DNA of 64,000 nt, from NCBI GenBank assembly GCA_019419865.1, contig JAHZIG010000012.1, forward strand, positions 25,827 to 89,826. Direction: 5' to 3'. The first letter of the stretch is position 1; the number at the start of each line of letters is the position of its first letter. Made by a program: the position numbers and the translations under genes. The notes beneath the pieces were generated by a model. The model did no database searches, was not told where the DNA came from, and saw only the letters and a list, made by a program, of their open reading frames with translations. This DNA is from Clostridiales bacterium (GTDB lineage Bacteria; Bacillota; Clostridia; Monoglobales; Monoglobaceae). Of the stretch, positions 34,981 through 44,419 are shown piece by piece.

Positions 34981-35002
34981 TATTTGAATATCGATTTAGG
35001 TT

Positions 35003-35116
35003 TTATAAATTGGCGCTATCGTATTTTTTGACAATAGCGCCAAGTTTGTTCTGCGTAGGTTTATCCTCTATATCAAGCAGGCGCGCAAGCCGAGTAAATA
35101 CGGCGAAGCGGATCAT
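35003..35116 (-). CDS. Possible 37-residue protein coupled to yigZ
   Basis: An open frame whose ATG overlaps the yigZ stop as ATGA, encoding a short basic peptide that starts MIRFAVFTRLARLLDIEDK and ends KKYDSANL. The overlap suggests translational coupling, but no family is recognised and its 3' end lies in a perfect inverted repeat, so it may be a chance frame. Confidence 0.22.
   Translation of the reverse strand: MIRFAVFTRLARLLDIEDKPTQNKLGAIVKKYDSANL
35010..35043 (-). terminator. 10-bp inverted repeat downstream of yigZ
   Basis: TTGGCGCTAT and ATAGCGCCAA form a perfect 10-bp stem with a 14-base loop, about 70 bases past the yigZ stop on the - strand. There is no clean T-run on either strand, so it is either a weak terminator between converging units or a protein-binding site. 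Confidence 0.45.
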
Positions 35117-35742
35117 ACGGGTTTTGGGAAATAGTCTCTTATTCCAATAGAGGTCTTGATATTTGAATTCGTCGCGTCTATAAGTCCGGCGACGATCCGA
35201 TCCGTATCCTCGCAGGGCGTATACAGCGAGAGCTTTACCTTGTCGCTGTAGTCAGTATATCCGTCTATCGTCTCCCATTTATGCAGTTCGTTCTGGATCT
35301 TTCCGAGCAGAGAATAGTCGCATTCTATGTTAAGCTCGTCGCAGAGTATCATCTCAAGGCGTCCCGCGGCTTCGACTCCGGCTTTGGCGGATTTTGAATA
35401 GGCGTGCACCAGGCCGCCGGTACCGAGCAGGGTCCCGCCGAAATACCTTGTTACGACGACCGCTATGTTTGTAAGCCCCTCTTTCTTAAGCATATCCAAG
35501 ACGGGGACGCCGGCGGTTCCGGAGGGTTCTCCGTCGTCGCTGTAGCGTTCGATATTGTTTTCTCTTGTTATATAGGCGTATACGTTATGCGTAGCGTCCC
35601 AATATTTGCGGCGCGTCGAGTCCAAAAATTCGAGCGCCTGCGCCTCGTTTTCGATAGGGATGACCGTTGCGATAAAACGCGAGCGTTTCTCGACGATTTC
35701 GGCGATCCCTCTGTCCTTTACCGTCATATATCTGTTTTCCAT
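35113..35742 (-). CDS. YigZ/YvyE family (IMPACT-like) protein
   Basis: A 209-residue protein with the N-terminal UPF0029/IMPACT domain: KRSRFIATVIPI, DATHNVYAYI, RYSDDGEPSGTAGVPVLD and VVVTRYFGGTLLGTGGLVHAYS are all highly conserved. A C-terminal ferredoxin-like DUF1949 domain follows. The family is linked to translation control in eukaryotes; its bacterial role is unclear. It stands alone on the - strand, divergent from dnaN across a 470-base gap. Confidence 0.92.
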   Translation of the reverse strand: MENRYMTVKDRGIAEIVEKRSRFIATVIPIENEAQALEFLDSTRRKYWDATHNVYAYITRENNIERYSDDGEPSGTAGVPVLDMLKKEGLTNIAVVVTRYFGGTLLGTGGLVHAYSKSAKAGVEAAGRLEMILCDELNIECDYSLLGKIQNELHKWETIDGYTDYSDKVKLSLYTPCEDTDRIVAGLIDATNSNIKTSIGIRDYFPKPV

Positions 35743-35951
35743 CAGCGCTTATGCCTCCGCTTATCTTAAGCCCGTTTTATAGGTCGGATACGGCCTCCGC
35801 CGCGTATGCGAAGCCGCGGTTTAAAACGGACGATTTTTTAAAGTTTTTTGTCAATAATCAATTATAACATATAATGCGATTTTTTCAATTAAAACGGGCT
35901 AAAATATTCAATTTTTTTGTTTAAAAATAGCCGCGTTCCTGTAAAAAACAT

Positions 35952-35980
35952 TTGTATTTTAGACTTTTTTATGGTATAAT
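35952..35980 (+). promoter_or_regulatory. Promoter of the dnaN-recF-remB-gyrB run
   Basis: TTGTAT (35952-35957), 17 bases and TATAAT (35975-35980) with an extended TG before the -10. Transcription would begin near 35987, leaving a GC-rich leader of about 230 bases before dnaN that contains short hairpins. The whole 470-base gap (35743-36216) was checked for DnaA boxes (TTATCCACA or one mismatch) and none is convincing. Confidence 0.75.
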
Positions 35981-36216
35981 TAATTGGATATGAGGAGTTT
36001 GAAAACAGCGTTTTTCACTCCAAACTGATTAGGACTGCGAAATGCGTTTTCGCTTGGCTAAGCGCGTCCGGAAACGGCGCGGCGCCGGGCGTCCGCGCGC
36101 AGGCGCAATACGGATAGCGCCGAGGCTTTGCAGTCGTACGATAAGAACGGTTTACATCCTCGTCCGTACGCCCGCTGCGGAGATTGGATATTTATAATAC
36201 TGCGGGCGGAAAGGCT

Positions 36217-37344
36217 ATGGATTTAGATATGAAATTGACATGCAACAGGGATATGCTCAGCGCCGCGGTACAGACCGTCTCGCGCGCAGTTTCTCCGCGT
36301 TCGTCTTTAAAGGTCTTGGAAGGGATATATATCAAGGCGTATTCGGACGGCAGAACGGTTTTGATAGGAAACGATCTGGAGATAGGGATCGAGACGTCTA
36401 TCGAAACGAACGTCGCGGAGGAAGGCGAGATCGTATTGGGCGCGAAGATGTTCGGGAATATTGTGAGGACGCTCGATGAAGAAGAGGTCAAGATCGAAAC
36501 GCTTGAGAACAATCTTACGAGGATAAGCTCGGGCCGCGCCAAGTTTGAGATAACCGGGCTTTCGGCGCATGAGTTCCCCGGCCTCCCCGAGGTGAGAGAC
36601 GGATATTCGGTCAAGCTGCCGGGAAGTATTTTAAAGGATATGATAGAGAAGACAAGCTTTTCTGTATCGAAGCTGGACGACAATCCGGTTTTGACGGGCT
36701 GTCTGCTCAAGATAACCAAGGAGGGGCTGTCTATGGTCGCGCTCGACGGCTTTAGAATGGCTATCAGAAACGTTGAGCTGCCAAACGAGTTTGAGGAAAG
36801 GGAGCTTATAATACCCGAGAAGTCGCTGAGCGAGCTTTCTAAGATGATAGAGGACGACGAAGACGAGGTGGAGATAACCGCGACCGATTCGCACGCTATC
36901 TTTATATGCGGAAGCGCAAAGATGGTCACAAGACTTATCGAGGGCTCTTACATCAACTACAAGAACGTAATACCCAAGGAGTTCGGCATAGAGATAGAGT
37001 GTTCCAAAAACCAGCTTGCCGAGACCGTAAAGAGGGCGTCGCTTATTATAGTCAACGATCTTGTGAAAAGCCCTATCAAGTTCAGGATAAGCGAAGGAAA
37101 TATAAACGTTACCTGCGCGACGACGGCGGGTTCGGTAGACGATAATATACCGGTCGACGTGGGCGATAAATATCTTGAGATAGGTTTCTATAACAGATAC
37201 TTAAACGAGGCCTTAAACGTTATCCACGACGACGTTATCAAGCTGAAATTCAATAAATCCGAAATGCCGCTTATAATAACGCCGGTCGAAGGCGACGATT
37301 ATTTATATCTGATCCTGCCGCTGAGACTGAAGGCTTCAGAGTAA
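36217..37344 (+). CDS. dnaN: DNA polymerase III beta subunit (sliding clamp)
   Basis: Ring-shaped processivity clamp. The protein has three similar clamp domains and about 375 residues. It begins MKLTCNRDMLSAAVQTVSRAV and ends DDYLYLILPLRL, both typical. The start is either 36217 (GGAAAGG just upstream) or 36229, which gives the common MKLTCNRD beginning; an upstream TTG at 36184 is unlikely. The stop overlaps the recF start by one base. No dnaA lies upstream; the neighbour is yigZ on the other strand. Confidence 0.95.
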   Translation: MDLDMKLTCNRDMLSAAVQTVSRAVSPRSSLKVLEGIYIKAYSDGRTVLIGNDLEIGIETSIETNVAEEGEIVLGAKMFGNIVRTLDEEEVKIETLENNLTRISSGRAKFEITGLSAHEFPGLPEVRDGYSVKLPGSILKDMIEKTSFSVSKLDDNPVLTGCLLKITKEGLSMVALDGFRMAIRNVELPNEFEERELIIPEKSLSELSKMIEDDEDEVEITATDSHAIFICGSAKMVTRLIEGSYINYKNVIPKEFGIEIECSKNQLAETVKRASLIIVNDLVKSPIKFRISEGNINVTCATTAGSVDDNIPVDVGDKYLEIGFYNRYLNEALNVIHDDVIKLKFNKSEMPLIITPVEGDDYLYLILPLRLKASE

Positions 37345-38471
37345 TGCGGGCGAATAGGTTATACCTTTCAAATTTCAGGAATTACGAGGAACAGAGCGTT
37401 GAGTTTTCGCCCGGGATAAACGTCATATTCGGGGACAACGCGCAGGGAAAGACGAATATTTTGGAAGCGGTGCATATGTTCTCGCTTGGAAAGTCGAACC
37501 GCACCCATCGCGATTCTGAGCTTATACGCCACGGCGAGACGAACGCCAAGATAGAACTGGAATTTGAAGGCGGCGGCCGCGAGTTTGAGGCGGTAGTTGA
37601 GATCGTGAGAAACAAGGGTAAATCGATCAGAGTGAACGATATACCCGTCCGGAGAAACAGTGAATTGATAGGCAGATTCAACGTGGTGTATTTCGGACCC
37701 GAGTATTTGGGCATGGTAAAAGAGGGACCCGGAAAGAGGCGCAGAAACTTAGACGTGCTTATCAGCCAGCTCAAGCCGGCGTATTTTTCGGCGCTCAGCG
37801 ATCTGAGAAAGATAGTGGAAAGCAAGAACGCTATTTTAAAGATGCAGAATCCCAACGCGACTATGCTGGGAATAATGAACGAAAAGCTTATCAATATATC
37901 CGCGGTCTTGATAAAATACCGGAGCAGGTATATAAAGGAGATCGGCGAAATAGCCGCAGAGATCCAAAAAAAGATCTCGGGCGATAAGGAGACGTTAACG
38001 GTCAGATACGTTTCGTGCATAGGCGCGGCCGACGGACTCGGCGAGACTGAGATAAAGCGGAGGATGGCCGAGAAGATCGAGAAGAACTCAGAGCGCGAGA
38101 AGGCGCGGATGGAGACGCTGATAAGCCCTCACAGAGACGATATTATTTACGAGATCAACGGCAAGGAAGCTAAGGCTTACGCCTCTCAGGGACAGCAGAA
38201 GACGATTGTGCTGGTGGAGAAGCTCGCCGAGGTGGAGCTTATAAGCCGGGAGATAGGCGAGAGTCCGGTCTTGCTACTGGACGATATCATGAGCGAGCTG
38301 GATAAAAAACGACAGGCGTTTATTTTGAGTAACATAAAAGGGATGCAGATAATAATAACCTGCACGGATATCGAAGAGTTTGGAAATCTGGATAACTTTA
38401 ACCGGATCTATGTGGAAAACGCCGTCATATCGGCGAAAGGATATAATAAGCCGGAGACTGCGGCGAACTGA
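37344..38471 (+). CDS. recF: DNA replication and repair protein RecF
   Basis: SMC-like ATPase that binds gapped DNA and helps load RecA. The 375-residue protein has Walker A GDNAQGKTNILEAV near residue 30, signature-like SQGQQKTIVLVEKLAE and Walker B VLLLDDIMSELD. It overlaps dnaN by one base (TAATG). The small S4-domain gene (yaaA/rlbA) that often lies between dnaN and recF is missing. Confidence 0.95.
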   Translation: MRANRLYLSNFRNYEEQSVEFSPGINVIFGDNAQGKTNILEAVHMFSLGKSNRTHRDSELIRHGETNAKIELEFEGGGREFEAVVEIVRNKGKSIRVNDIPVRRNSELIGRFNVVYFGPEYLGMVKEGPGKRRRNLDVLISQLKPAYFSALSDLRKIVESKNAILKMQNPNATMLGIMNEKLINISAVLIKYRSRYIKEIGEIAAEIQKKISGDKETLTVRYVSCIGAADGLGETEIKRRMAEKIEKNSEREKARMETLISPHRDDIIYEINGKEAKAYASQGQQKTIVLVEKLAEVELISREIGESPVLLLDDIMSELDKKRQAFILSNIKGMQIIITCTDIEEFGNLDNFNRIYVENAVISAKGYNKPETAAN

Positions 38472-38499
38472 AAATACAGCTATGGCGGGAGGTTTTGAG

Positions 38500-38772
38500 A
38501 TGTATCTGCATCTGGGAGGAAACACGGTGGTTCGAGAAGAGGACGTTATTGTGATACTCGATCTTGAGAGTATTTCTATTTCAAAACATTCGAGAGAGTT
38601 TTTGAGGATCGTCGAAGAAGAGGGATTCGTTAGAAACGTATCTACAGAGATCCCCAAATCCGTGATCGTCTGCGAGATCGGCGGGCAGTCGGTAGTATAT
38701 ATATCGAACATATCTTCCAAAGCCCTTGCCGGAAGACAGCGAAGAGTTCAGGATCTGCAGATGGAATATTGA
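38500..38772 (+). CDS. remB: Extracellular matrix regulator RemB (DUF370)
   Basis: A 90-residue protein starting MYLHLGGNTVVREEDVIVI and continuing DLESISISKHSREFL, diagnostic for the RemA/RemB DUF370 family. In Bacillus these are DNA-binding regulators of matrix genes, and remB occupies the same place between recF and gyrB. The ATG at 38500 has GGGAGG at good spacing, so a longer reading from 38380 is rejected. Confidence 0.93.
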   Translation: MYLHLGGNTVVREEDVIVILDLESISISKHSREFLRIVEEEGFVRNVSTEIPKSVIVCEIGGQSVVYISNISSKALAGRQRRVQDLQMEY

Positions 38773-38936
38773 GGATCGCCGGCCGCGTAAGCCGCGGCGG
38801 AGCGAACTAAGACGTTAATGCGGTTCGTTTTAAGAAACGAACGCTGATTTATATTATGCGGAGCCGGAAACGCTTTGCATACCCGGAGAGTTGATAGAAC
38901 CGCGCCGGGATTATTACACTGAAGTGGAGTTGATAA

Positions 38937-40964
<2,028 letters not shown>

Positions 40965-41022
40965 TCCTGCGTCTTGATCCAAGGCTTTAGAGGAATATTA
41001 CCGACGGATAGAGGATATATAG

Positions 41023-41658
41023 ATGATAGAGATAAAAAACGGCAAGGTCATGAACTTGGAGGGCGCCATAAGAGGCGCGAGGAATCCGCTCAACAGCTGG
41101 AGCAGGATGGACAGCTATTACGACGAAAACGGCGAGTACGTTCTGGGTCCGAACGATTTGGGATTGGCGAAGCGGCTGTGCAAATCGGGCAGCGATCATA
41201 GGAAGTTTATACGCCAGATCTTCGTGAGCGTGGATATAACCGCGCCGATGTATTGGTGGAAGGAGTTCGACACCTATAAGGTGGGGACGGTCGCGAATTC
41301 GACAAGCACGATGCACCGTATCCACTCTAAGGAGTTCGGGTTGGAGGATTTCTCCTGCGACAAGATGAGCGAGGACGCGCTCGAGGCGCTTAAGAGCCTG
41401 ATCTCGGTACTCGAGGCTAAAAGAAAGAGTTTTATTGAAACAAAGAATAAGGCCGACTGGTACGATATGATACAGTTGCTCCCGAGCAGTTATAATCAGA
41501 CGCGGACGGTCAGTATGAACTACGAGAATCTTGTGAACATGTATTATGCGCGCAGGAATCATAAACTTGACGAATGGCATGTCTACTGCGATTGGATAAT
41601 GAGCCTGCCTTATACCAGGGAACTGTTCATATGGGACGAACCTGAGAAAGAACAGTAA
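41023..41658 (+). CDS. ThyX-like protein of unknown role
   Basis: A 211-residue protein with highly conserved-looking blocks: GARNPLNSWSR, GPNDLGLAKRLCKSGSDHRK, FVSVDITAPMYWWKEFDTYK, VGTVANSTSTMHRI and LLPSSYNQTRTVSMNYENL. The last block, followed by RRNHKLDEWHVYCDWI, is laid out like the end of flavin-dependent thymidylate synthase ThyX (NxxxLxxxxxxRxxxxAqxEIR). The ThyX RHRxxSxNExSxR signature is not present, so classic activity is doubtful. It lies 58 bases after gyrB, probably in the same transcript. The ThyX link is inferred from memory of related proteins. Confidence 0.55.
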   Translation: MIEIKNGKVMNLEGAIRGARNPLNSWSRMDSYYDENGEYVLGPNDLGLAKRLCKSGSDHRKFIRQIFVSVDITAPMYWWKEFDTYKVGTVANSTSTMHRIHSKEFGLEDFSCDKMSEDALEALKSLISVLEAKRKSFIETKNKADWYDMIQLLPSSYNQTRTVSMNYENLVNMYYARRNHKLDEWHVYCDWIMSLPYTRELFIWDEPEKEQ

Positions 41659-41666
41659 AATCACTG

Positions 41667-41695
41667 TTGACTCAGGGGCGCCGTTGGGGTATAAT
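41667..41695 (+). promoter_or_regulatory. Strong promoter of the hydrogenase-regulator leader
   Basis: TTGACT (41667-41672), exactly 17 bases and TATAAT (41690-41695) predict a start near 41702. That is about 250 bases before the TM1266-type gene, so a long leader is made. Confidence 0.85.
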
Positions 41696-41809
41696 TACAC
41701 TCGACGATGCGTTCTTATAAATTAAATAGACTTTAACGAAAGATGCGCTGACGGCGAGGCGGAGAAGGTTCCGCCGGACGGGAAGGCGGAATTCGGACAG
41801 AGTATAAAA

Positions 41810-41837
41810 GCTGCGCGTATATTCGCGCGGCGTTTTT
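41810..41837 (+). terminator. First terminator of the leader
   Basis: GCTGCGCG (41810-41817) pairs with CGCGCGGC (41824-41831, one G-T pair) and is followed by G and five T. An A-rich stretch precedes it. It would stop transcription about 135 bases after the predicted start and 118 bases before the downstream gene. Confidence 0.75.
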
Positions 41838-41850
41838 GCCGAATAAGTAT

Positions 41851-41880
41851 TCCCGCCGGATCGACGCCGACGGGATTTTT
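41851..41880 (+). terminator. Second terminator of the leader
   Basis: TCCCG and CGGGA with an inner CGG/CCG (one mismatch between them) around a seven-base loop are followed by five T. It comes 14 bases after the first T-run. Two terminators in tandem suggest tight control of read-through. Confidence 0.7.
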
Positions 41881-41955
41881 CTTTGGCTTTTTTGAGCTTA
41901 AGCCGAAGCGGCGGCGCATGGAGATATACAGCAGTTAAAATAAGGAGGCGAAAGA

Positions 41956-42201
41956 ATGGAGAGCAGGATAGCTTTGATAGGTATCGTTGTGAACGACTTC
42001 GATATAACCGATAAGATAAACGAATTGCTTCACGAATATTCCGACTACATAATAGGCCGTATGGGGATCCCGTACAAGAATCGCGGAGTGGCGATAATAA
42101 GCGTCGTGATAGACGCGCCCAACGACGTGATCTCAGCGTTGTCGGGAAAGCTCGGGATGATAGAAGGGGCGTCGTCTAAGGTCCAGTATACAAAGGCGTA
42201 G
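41956..42201 (+). CDS. TM1266-family iron-only hydrogenase system regulator
   Basis: An 81-residue single-domain ACT/NikR-C-like protein: RIALIGIVVNDFDITDKINELL, SDYIIGRMGIPYKNRGV, AIISVVIDAPNDVISALSGKLG. This family is found next to [FeFe]-hydrogenase maturation genes and is named a putative regulator; it has no DNA-binding domain of its own. AAGGAGG lies ten bases before the ATG. The next gene is hydG, which matches the known pairing. Regulation of the pair is probably through the long leader upstream. Confidence 0.88.
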   Translation: MESRIALIGIVVNDFDITDKINELLHEYSDYIIGRMGIPYKNRGVAIISVVIDAPNDVISALSGKLGMIEGASSKVQYTKA

Positions 42202-42538
42202 GCAAATAGCGGTATTTGCGTCTTTTTGAGCCGATACGATGAGCTGTTTAAGTTTCAGATATTAAACGGCGCGGTCGGCGCGTTCCCGCGGCCGCCCTTG
42301 ACAGCTTGACAAACAATGCTTATACGGCTCCGCCGACGGTGAGAAACTCAAAAACAGATCGCAGAGCTCGCCGCCGGATATGACAGCGTAGCATTGTTTG
42401 ACTGCGCGGTAAAGGGCAAACCGGTAAAACTTCTTCGAACTTTTACCGGCGACCGGGTTTGCCTCCGGCTCAAAATCTAAAAACAGATCGTAGATATTTT
42501 AGTTTAATATAGAAATATATGTAAGGAGATGTTATAAG
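42202..42538 (+). other. Structured 337-base gap between the TM1266-type gene and hydG
   Basis: No gene is seen. There is an 11-bp inverted repeat with far-apart arms (CAAACAATGCT at 42310-42320 and AGCATTGTTTG at 42390-42400). A compact long hairpin follows: GGCAAACC (42415-42422) with GGTTTGCC (42456-42463), enclosing CCGGTAAAA with TTTTACCGG (42421-42429, 42441-42449). The phrase AAAACAGATCG followed by CAGA or TAGA occurs twice, at 42351-42365 and 42480-42494. There is no T-run after the hairpin. The gap could be a leader controlling hydG separately or a small mobile repeat. Confidence 0.45.
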
Positions 42539-43957
42539 ATGTACGATCCAAAATCAATGAAAGCGGAAGAATTTATTAACCACGAGGAAATACTCGACAC
42601 GCTCAAATACGCGGAGGAGAATAAGCATAACAAAGAGCTTATCGCCTCGCTGATAGAGAAGGCGCGTCTATGTAAGGGGCTCAGCCACAGGGAAGCGGCG
42701 GTATTGCTCGAGTGCGATATCGACGAGCTTAATCAGGAGATGTTCAAGCTGGCCAAGGATATCAAACAGAAGATATATGGAAACAGGATAGTTATGTTCG
42801 CGCCGCTGTATCTTTCGAACTACTGCGTAAACGGCTGCGTCTACTGCCCGTATCACGCTAAAAACAAACATATCTGCCGCAAAAAGCTGACTCAGGAGCA
42901 GGTCAGAGAGGAGACTATCGCGCTGCAGGATATGGGACATAAGCGTCTCGCGCTCGAAGCCGGCGAGGATCCGGTGAACAATCCTATCGAGTACATACTT
43001 GAATGTATCAATACGATATATTCAATCAAGCATAAGAACGGCGCTATCCGCCGCGTAAACGTAAATATAGCCGCGACTACGGTGGAGAACTACAAGAGAT
43101 TGAAGGACGCCGGGATCGGCACGTATATCCTGTTCCAGGAGACGTATCACAAGGAGAATTACGAACAGCTCCACCCGACGGGTCCTAAGCATAACTACGC
43201 TTACCATACCGAGGCTATGGACAGAGCTATGCAGGGCGGGATAGACGACGTAGGCCTGGGCGTTTTGTACGGATTGAACTTATACAGATACGATTTTGTC
43301 GGGCTTTTGATGCACGCCGAGCATCTGGAGGCCGTTTTCGGAGTAGGACCGCATACGATAAGCGTGCCGAGGATCTGCCCGGCCGACGATATCGACGTGG
43401 ACGATTTCTCCAACGCGATATCCGACGACATATTTAAAAAGATCGTGGCCGTGATCAGGATAGCCGTTCCGTATACCGGTATGATAGTCTCGACGCGAGA
43501 GAGCGAGGCGAGCAGAAAGGCCGCGCTCGAGCTGGGAGTGAGCCAGATAAGCGGCGCCTCGAGCACAAGCGTCGGCGGCTACGCCGAAAAGGAGCCGGAG
43601 GATAAGAACACCGCGCAGTTTGACAGAAGCGATACGCGAACCCTCGACGAGGTCGTGAATTGGCTTTTAGAGCTTGGCTATATCCCGAGTTTCTGCACCG
43701 CCTGCTACAGAGAGGGCAGAACGGGAGATAGGTTTATGTCGCTCGCCAAGACGGGCGCGATAGCCAACTGCTGTCAGCCCAACGCGCTGATGACGCTTAA
43801 GGAGTATCTGGTAGACTACGCGTCTGACGAGACACGGAAAAACGGCGAGCGCGTTATAGCCGAGGAGCTGGAGAAGATCCCCGCCGAGAAGGTAAGGAAT
43901 ATTGCGAGAGAATATATATCCGAGATCGAAGGCGGAAAGCGCGATTTTAGATTTTAA
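42539..43957 (+). CDS. hydG: [FeFe]-hydrogenase H-cluster radical SAM maturase HydG
   Basis: Radical SAM tyrosine lyase that makes the CO and CN ligands of the H-cluster. It has 472 residues, normal for HydG. The SAM cluster motif CxxxCxxC reads CVNGCVYC near residue 97. The C-terminal auxiliary cluster region is present as CTACYREGRTGDRFM and ANCCQPN. Other HydG-typical parts are FAPLYLSNYC and VGLGVLYGL. The closest alternative is ThiH, a tyrosine lyase that lacks this C-terminal Cys set. GGAG lies nine bases before the ATG. hydE, hydF and the hydrogenase itself are not in the window. Confidence 0.93.
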   Translation: MYDPKSMKAEEFINHEEILDTLKYAEENKHNKELIASLIEKARLCKGLSHREAAVLLECDIDELNQEMFKLAKDIKQKIYGNRIVMFAPLYLSNYCVNGCVYCPYHAKNKHICRKKLTQEQVREETIALQDMGHKRLALEAGEDPVNNPIEYILECINTIYSIKHKNGAIRRVNVNIAATTVENYKRLKDAGIGTYILFQETYHKENYEQLHPTGPKHNYAYHTEAMDRAMQGGIDDVGLGVLYGLNLYRYDFVGLLMHAEHLEAVFGVGPHTISVPRICPADDIDVDDFSNAISDDIFKKIVAVIRIAVPYTGMIVSTRESEASRKAALELGVSQISGASSTSVGGYAEKEPEDKNTAQFDRSDTRTLDEVVNWLLELGYIPSFCTACYREGRTGDRFMSLAKTGAIANCCQPNALMTLKEYLVDYASDETRKNGERVIAEELEKIPAEKVRNIAREYISEIEGGKRDFRF

Positions 43958-43971
43958 TGCGATGATACTCG

Positions 43972-44005
43972 AACGCTTCGGACTTTGTTTGTCCGAAGCG
44001 TTTTT
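43972..44005 (+). terminator. Terminator of hydG
   Basis: A perfect 12-bp stem (AACGCTTCGGAC with GTCCGAAGCGTT), a seven-base loop and a T-run, 14 bases after the hydG stop. Confidence 0.9.
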
Positions 44006-44066
44006 GTTTGCATAGATGTTGCGCGCGATGGTTTATCTTTGAGCATATAATAACAAGTCCGGTATT

Positions 44067-44303
44067 TTATTCTATCGCATTCTCTTTGAGTTCGTACAAA
44101 AGTTCGTTGCAGTCGATGAGGCTCAGCCTTTCTTTTATCGCGAATATTATTACACTGTCTCGTTTTATCCTTGGATACAGAGCGCCGGCGCCGCCGATCT
44201 TTAACATCCGCTGCGTCTCGTCGAGGTCGAGCCTCAGACCGAAGGCGAGCGCCAAAAGTTTATCGCGCTTGGGCGTCCGCGATCGGCGCCTTAGCCGCAA
44301 CAA
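44067..44303 (-). pseudogene. C-terminal remnant of a helix-turn-helix domain protein
   Basis: A frame of up to 78 residues whose body (KRDKLLALAFGLRLDLDETQRMLKI and LYPRIKRDSVIIFAIKE, then LSLIDCNELLYEL; written in pieces of one continuous stretch) matches the second half of small HTH proteins common in Clostridia. Those begin with a HTH of about 40 residues, which is missing. The first codons (LRLRRRSR) do not fit the family, there is no ribosome site, and the terminator of nadE lies directly upstream. It is most likely decayed. Confidence 0.6.
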
Positions 44304-44330
44304 AATCGCGGATCAAAGCAGTATATAATA

Positions 44331-44373
44331 AAAAATCAAGCAAGCGGACTCGAATCATATCCGCTTGCTTTTT
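44331..44373 (-). terminator. Terminator of nadE
   Basis: A perfect 11-bp stem (AAGCAAGCGGA with TCCGCTTGCTT) with T-runs on both strands, about 50 bases after the nadE stop. The longer T-run is on the - strand. Confidence 0.85.
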
Positions 44374-44419
44374 ATGTTAAAATAAATCATGCCGAAATAT
44401 TTCTCATTGCGGACCCGGC

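Larger units (their letters stand above)
41702..41880 (+). promoter_or_regulatory. Structured leader with alternative pairings and two terminators (candidate riboswitch or attenuator)
   Basis: Three complementary segments lie in a row: GGCGGA (41758-41763), TTCCGCC (41769-41775) and GGCGGAA (41785-41791). The middle one can pair with the first (6 bp) or the third (7 bp), but not both. Downstream come an 8-bp GC-rich terminator stem at 41810-41831 with five T, and a second one at 41851-41875 with five T. The last contains CCCGCCGGA, close to the middle segment, so an anti-terminator is possible. I do not recognise a known riboswitch, T-box, SRP RNA, tmRNA or RNase P RNA. It could also be a free small RNA ending at either terminator. 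Confidence 0.5.

Noticed and set aside
35743..36216. Replication origin upstream of dnaN
   Set aside because: Gene order suggested it, but no DnaA box or clear AT-rich unwinding cluster with boxes could be read; left as an open question in the findings.
41702..41880. Reading the leader as SRP RNA, 6S RNA, tmRNA, RNase P RNA or a T-box
   Set aside because: None of the signature sequences (GGAAGCAGC-type loop, GAGGAAAGTC, tmRNA ends, T-box ACCGCG) is present.
41722..41919. 65-residue frame on the - strand opposite the leader
   Set aside because: Mirror of a GC-rich structured region with no ribosome site.
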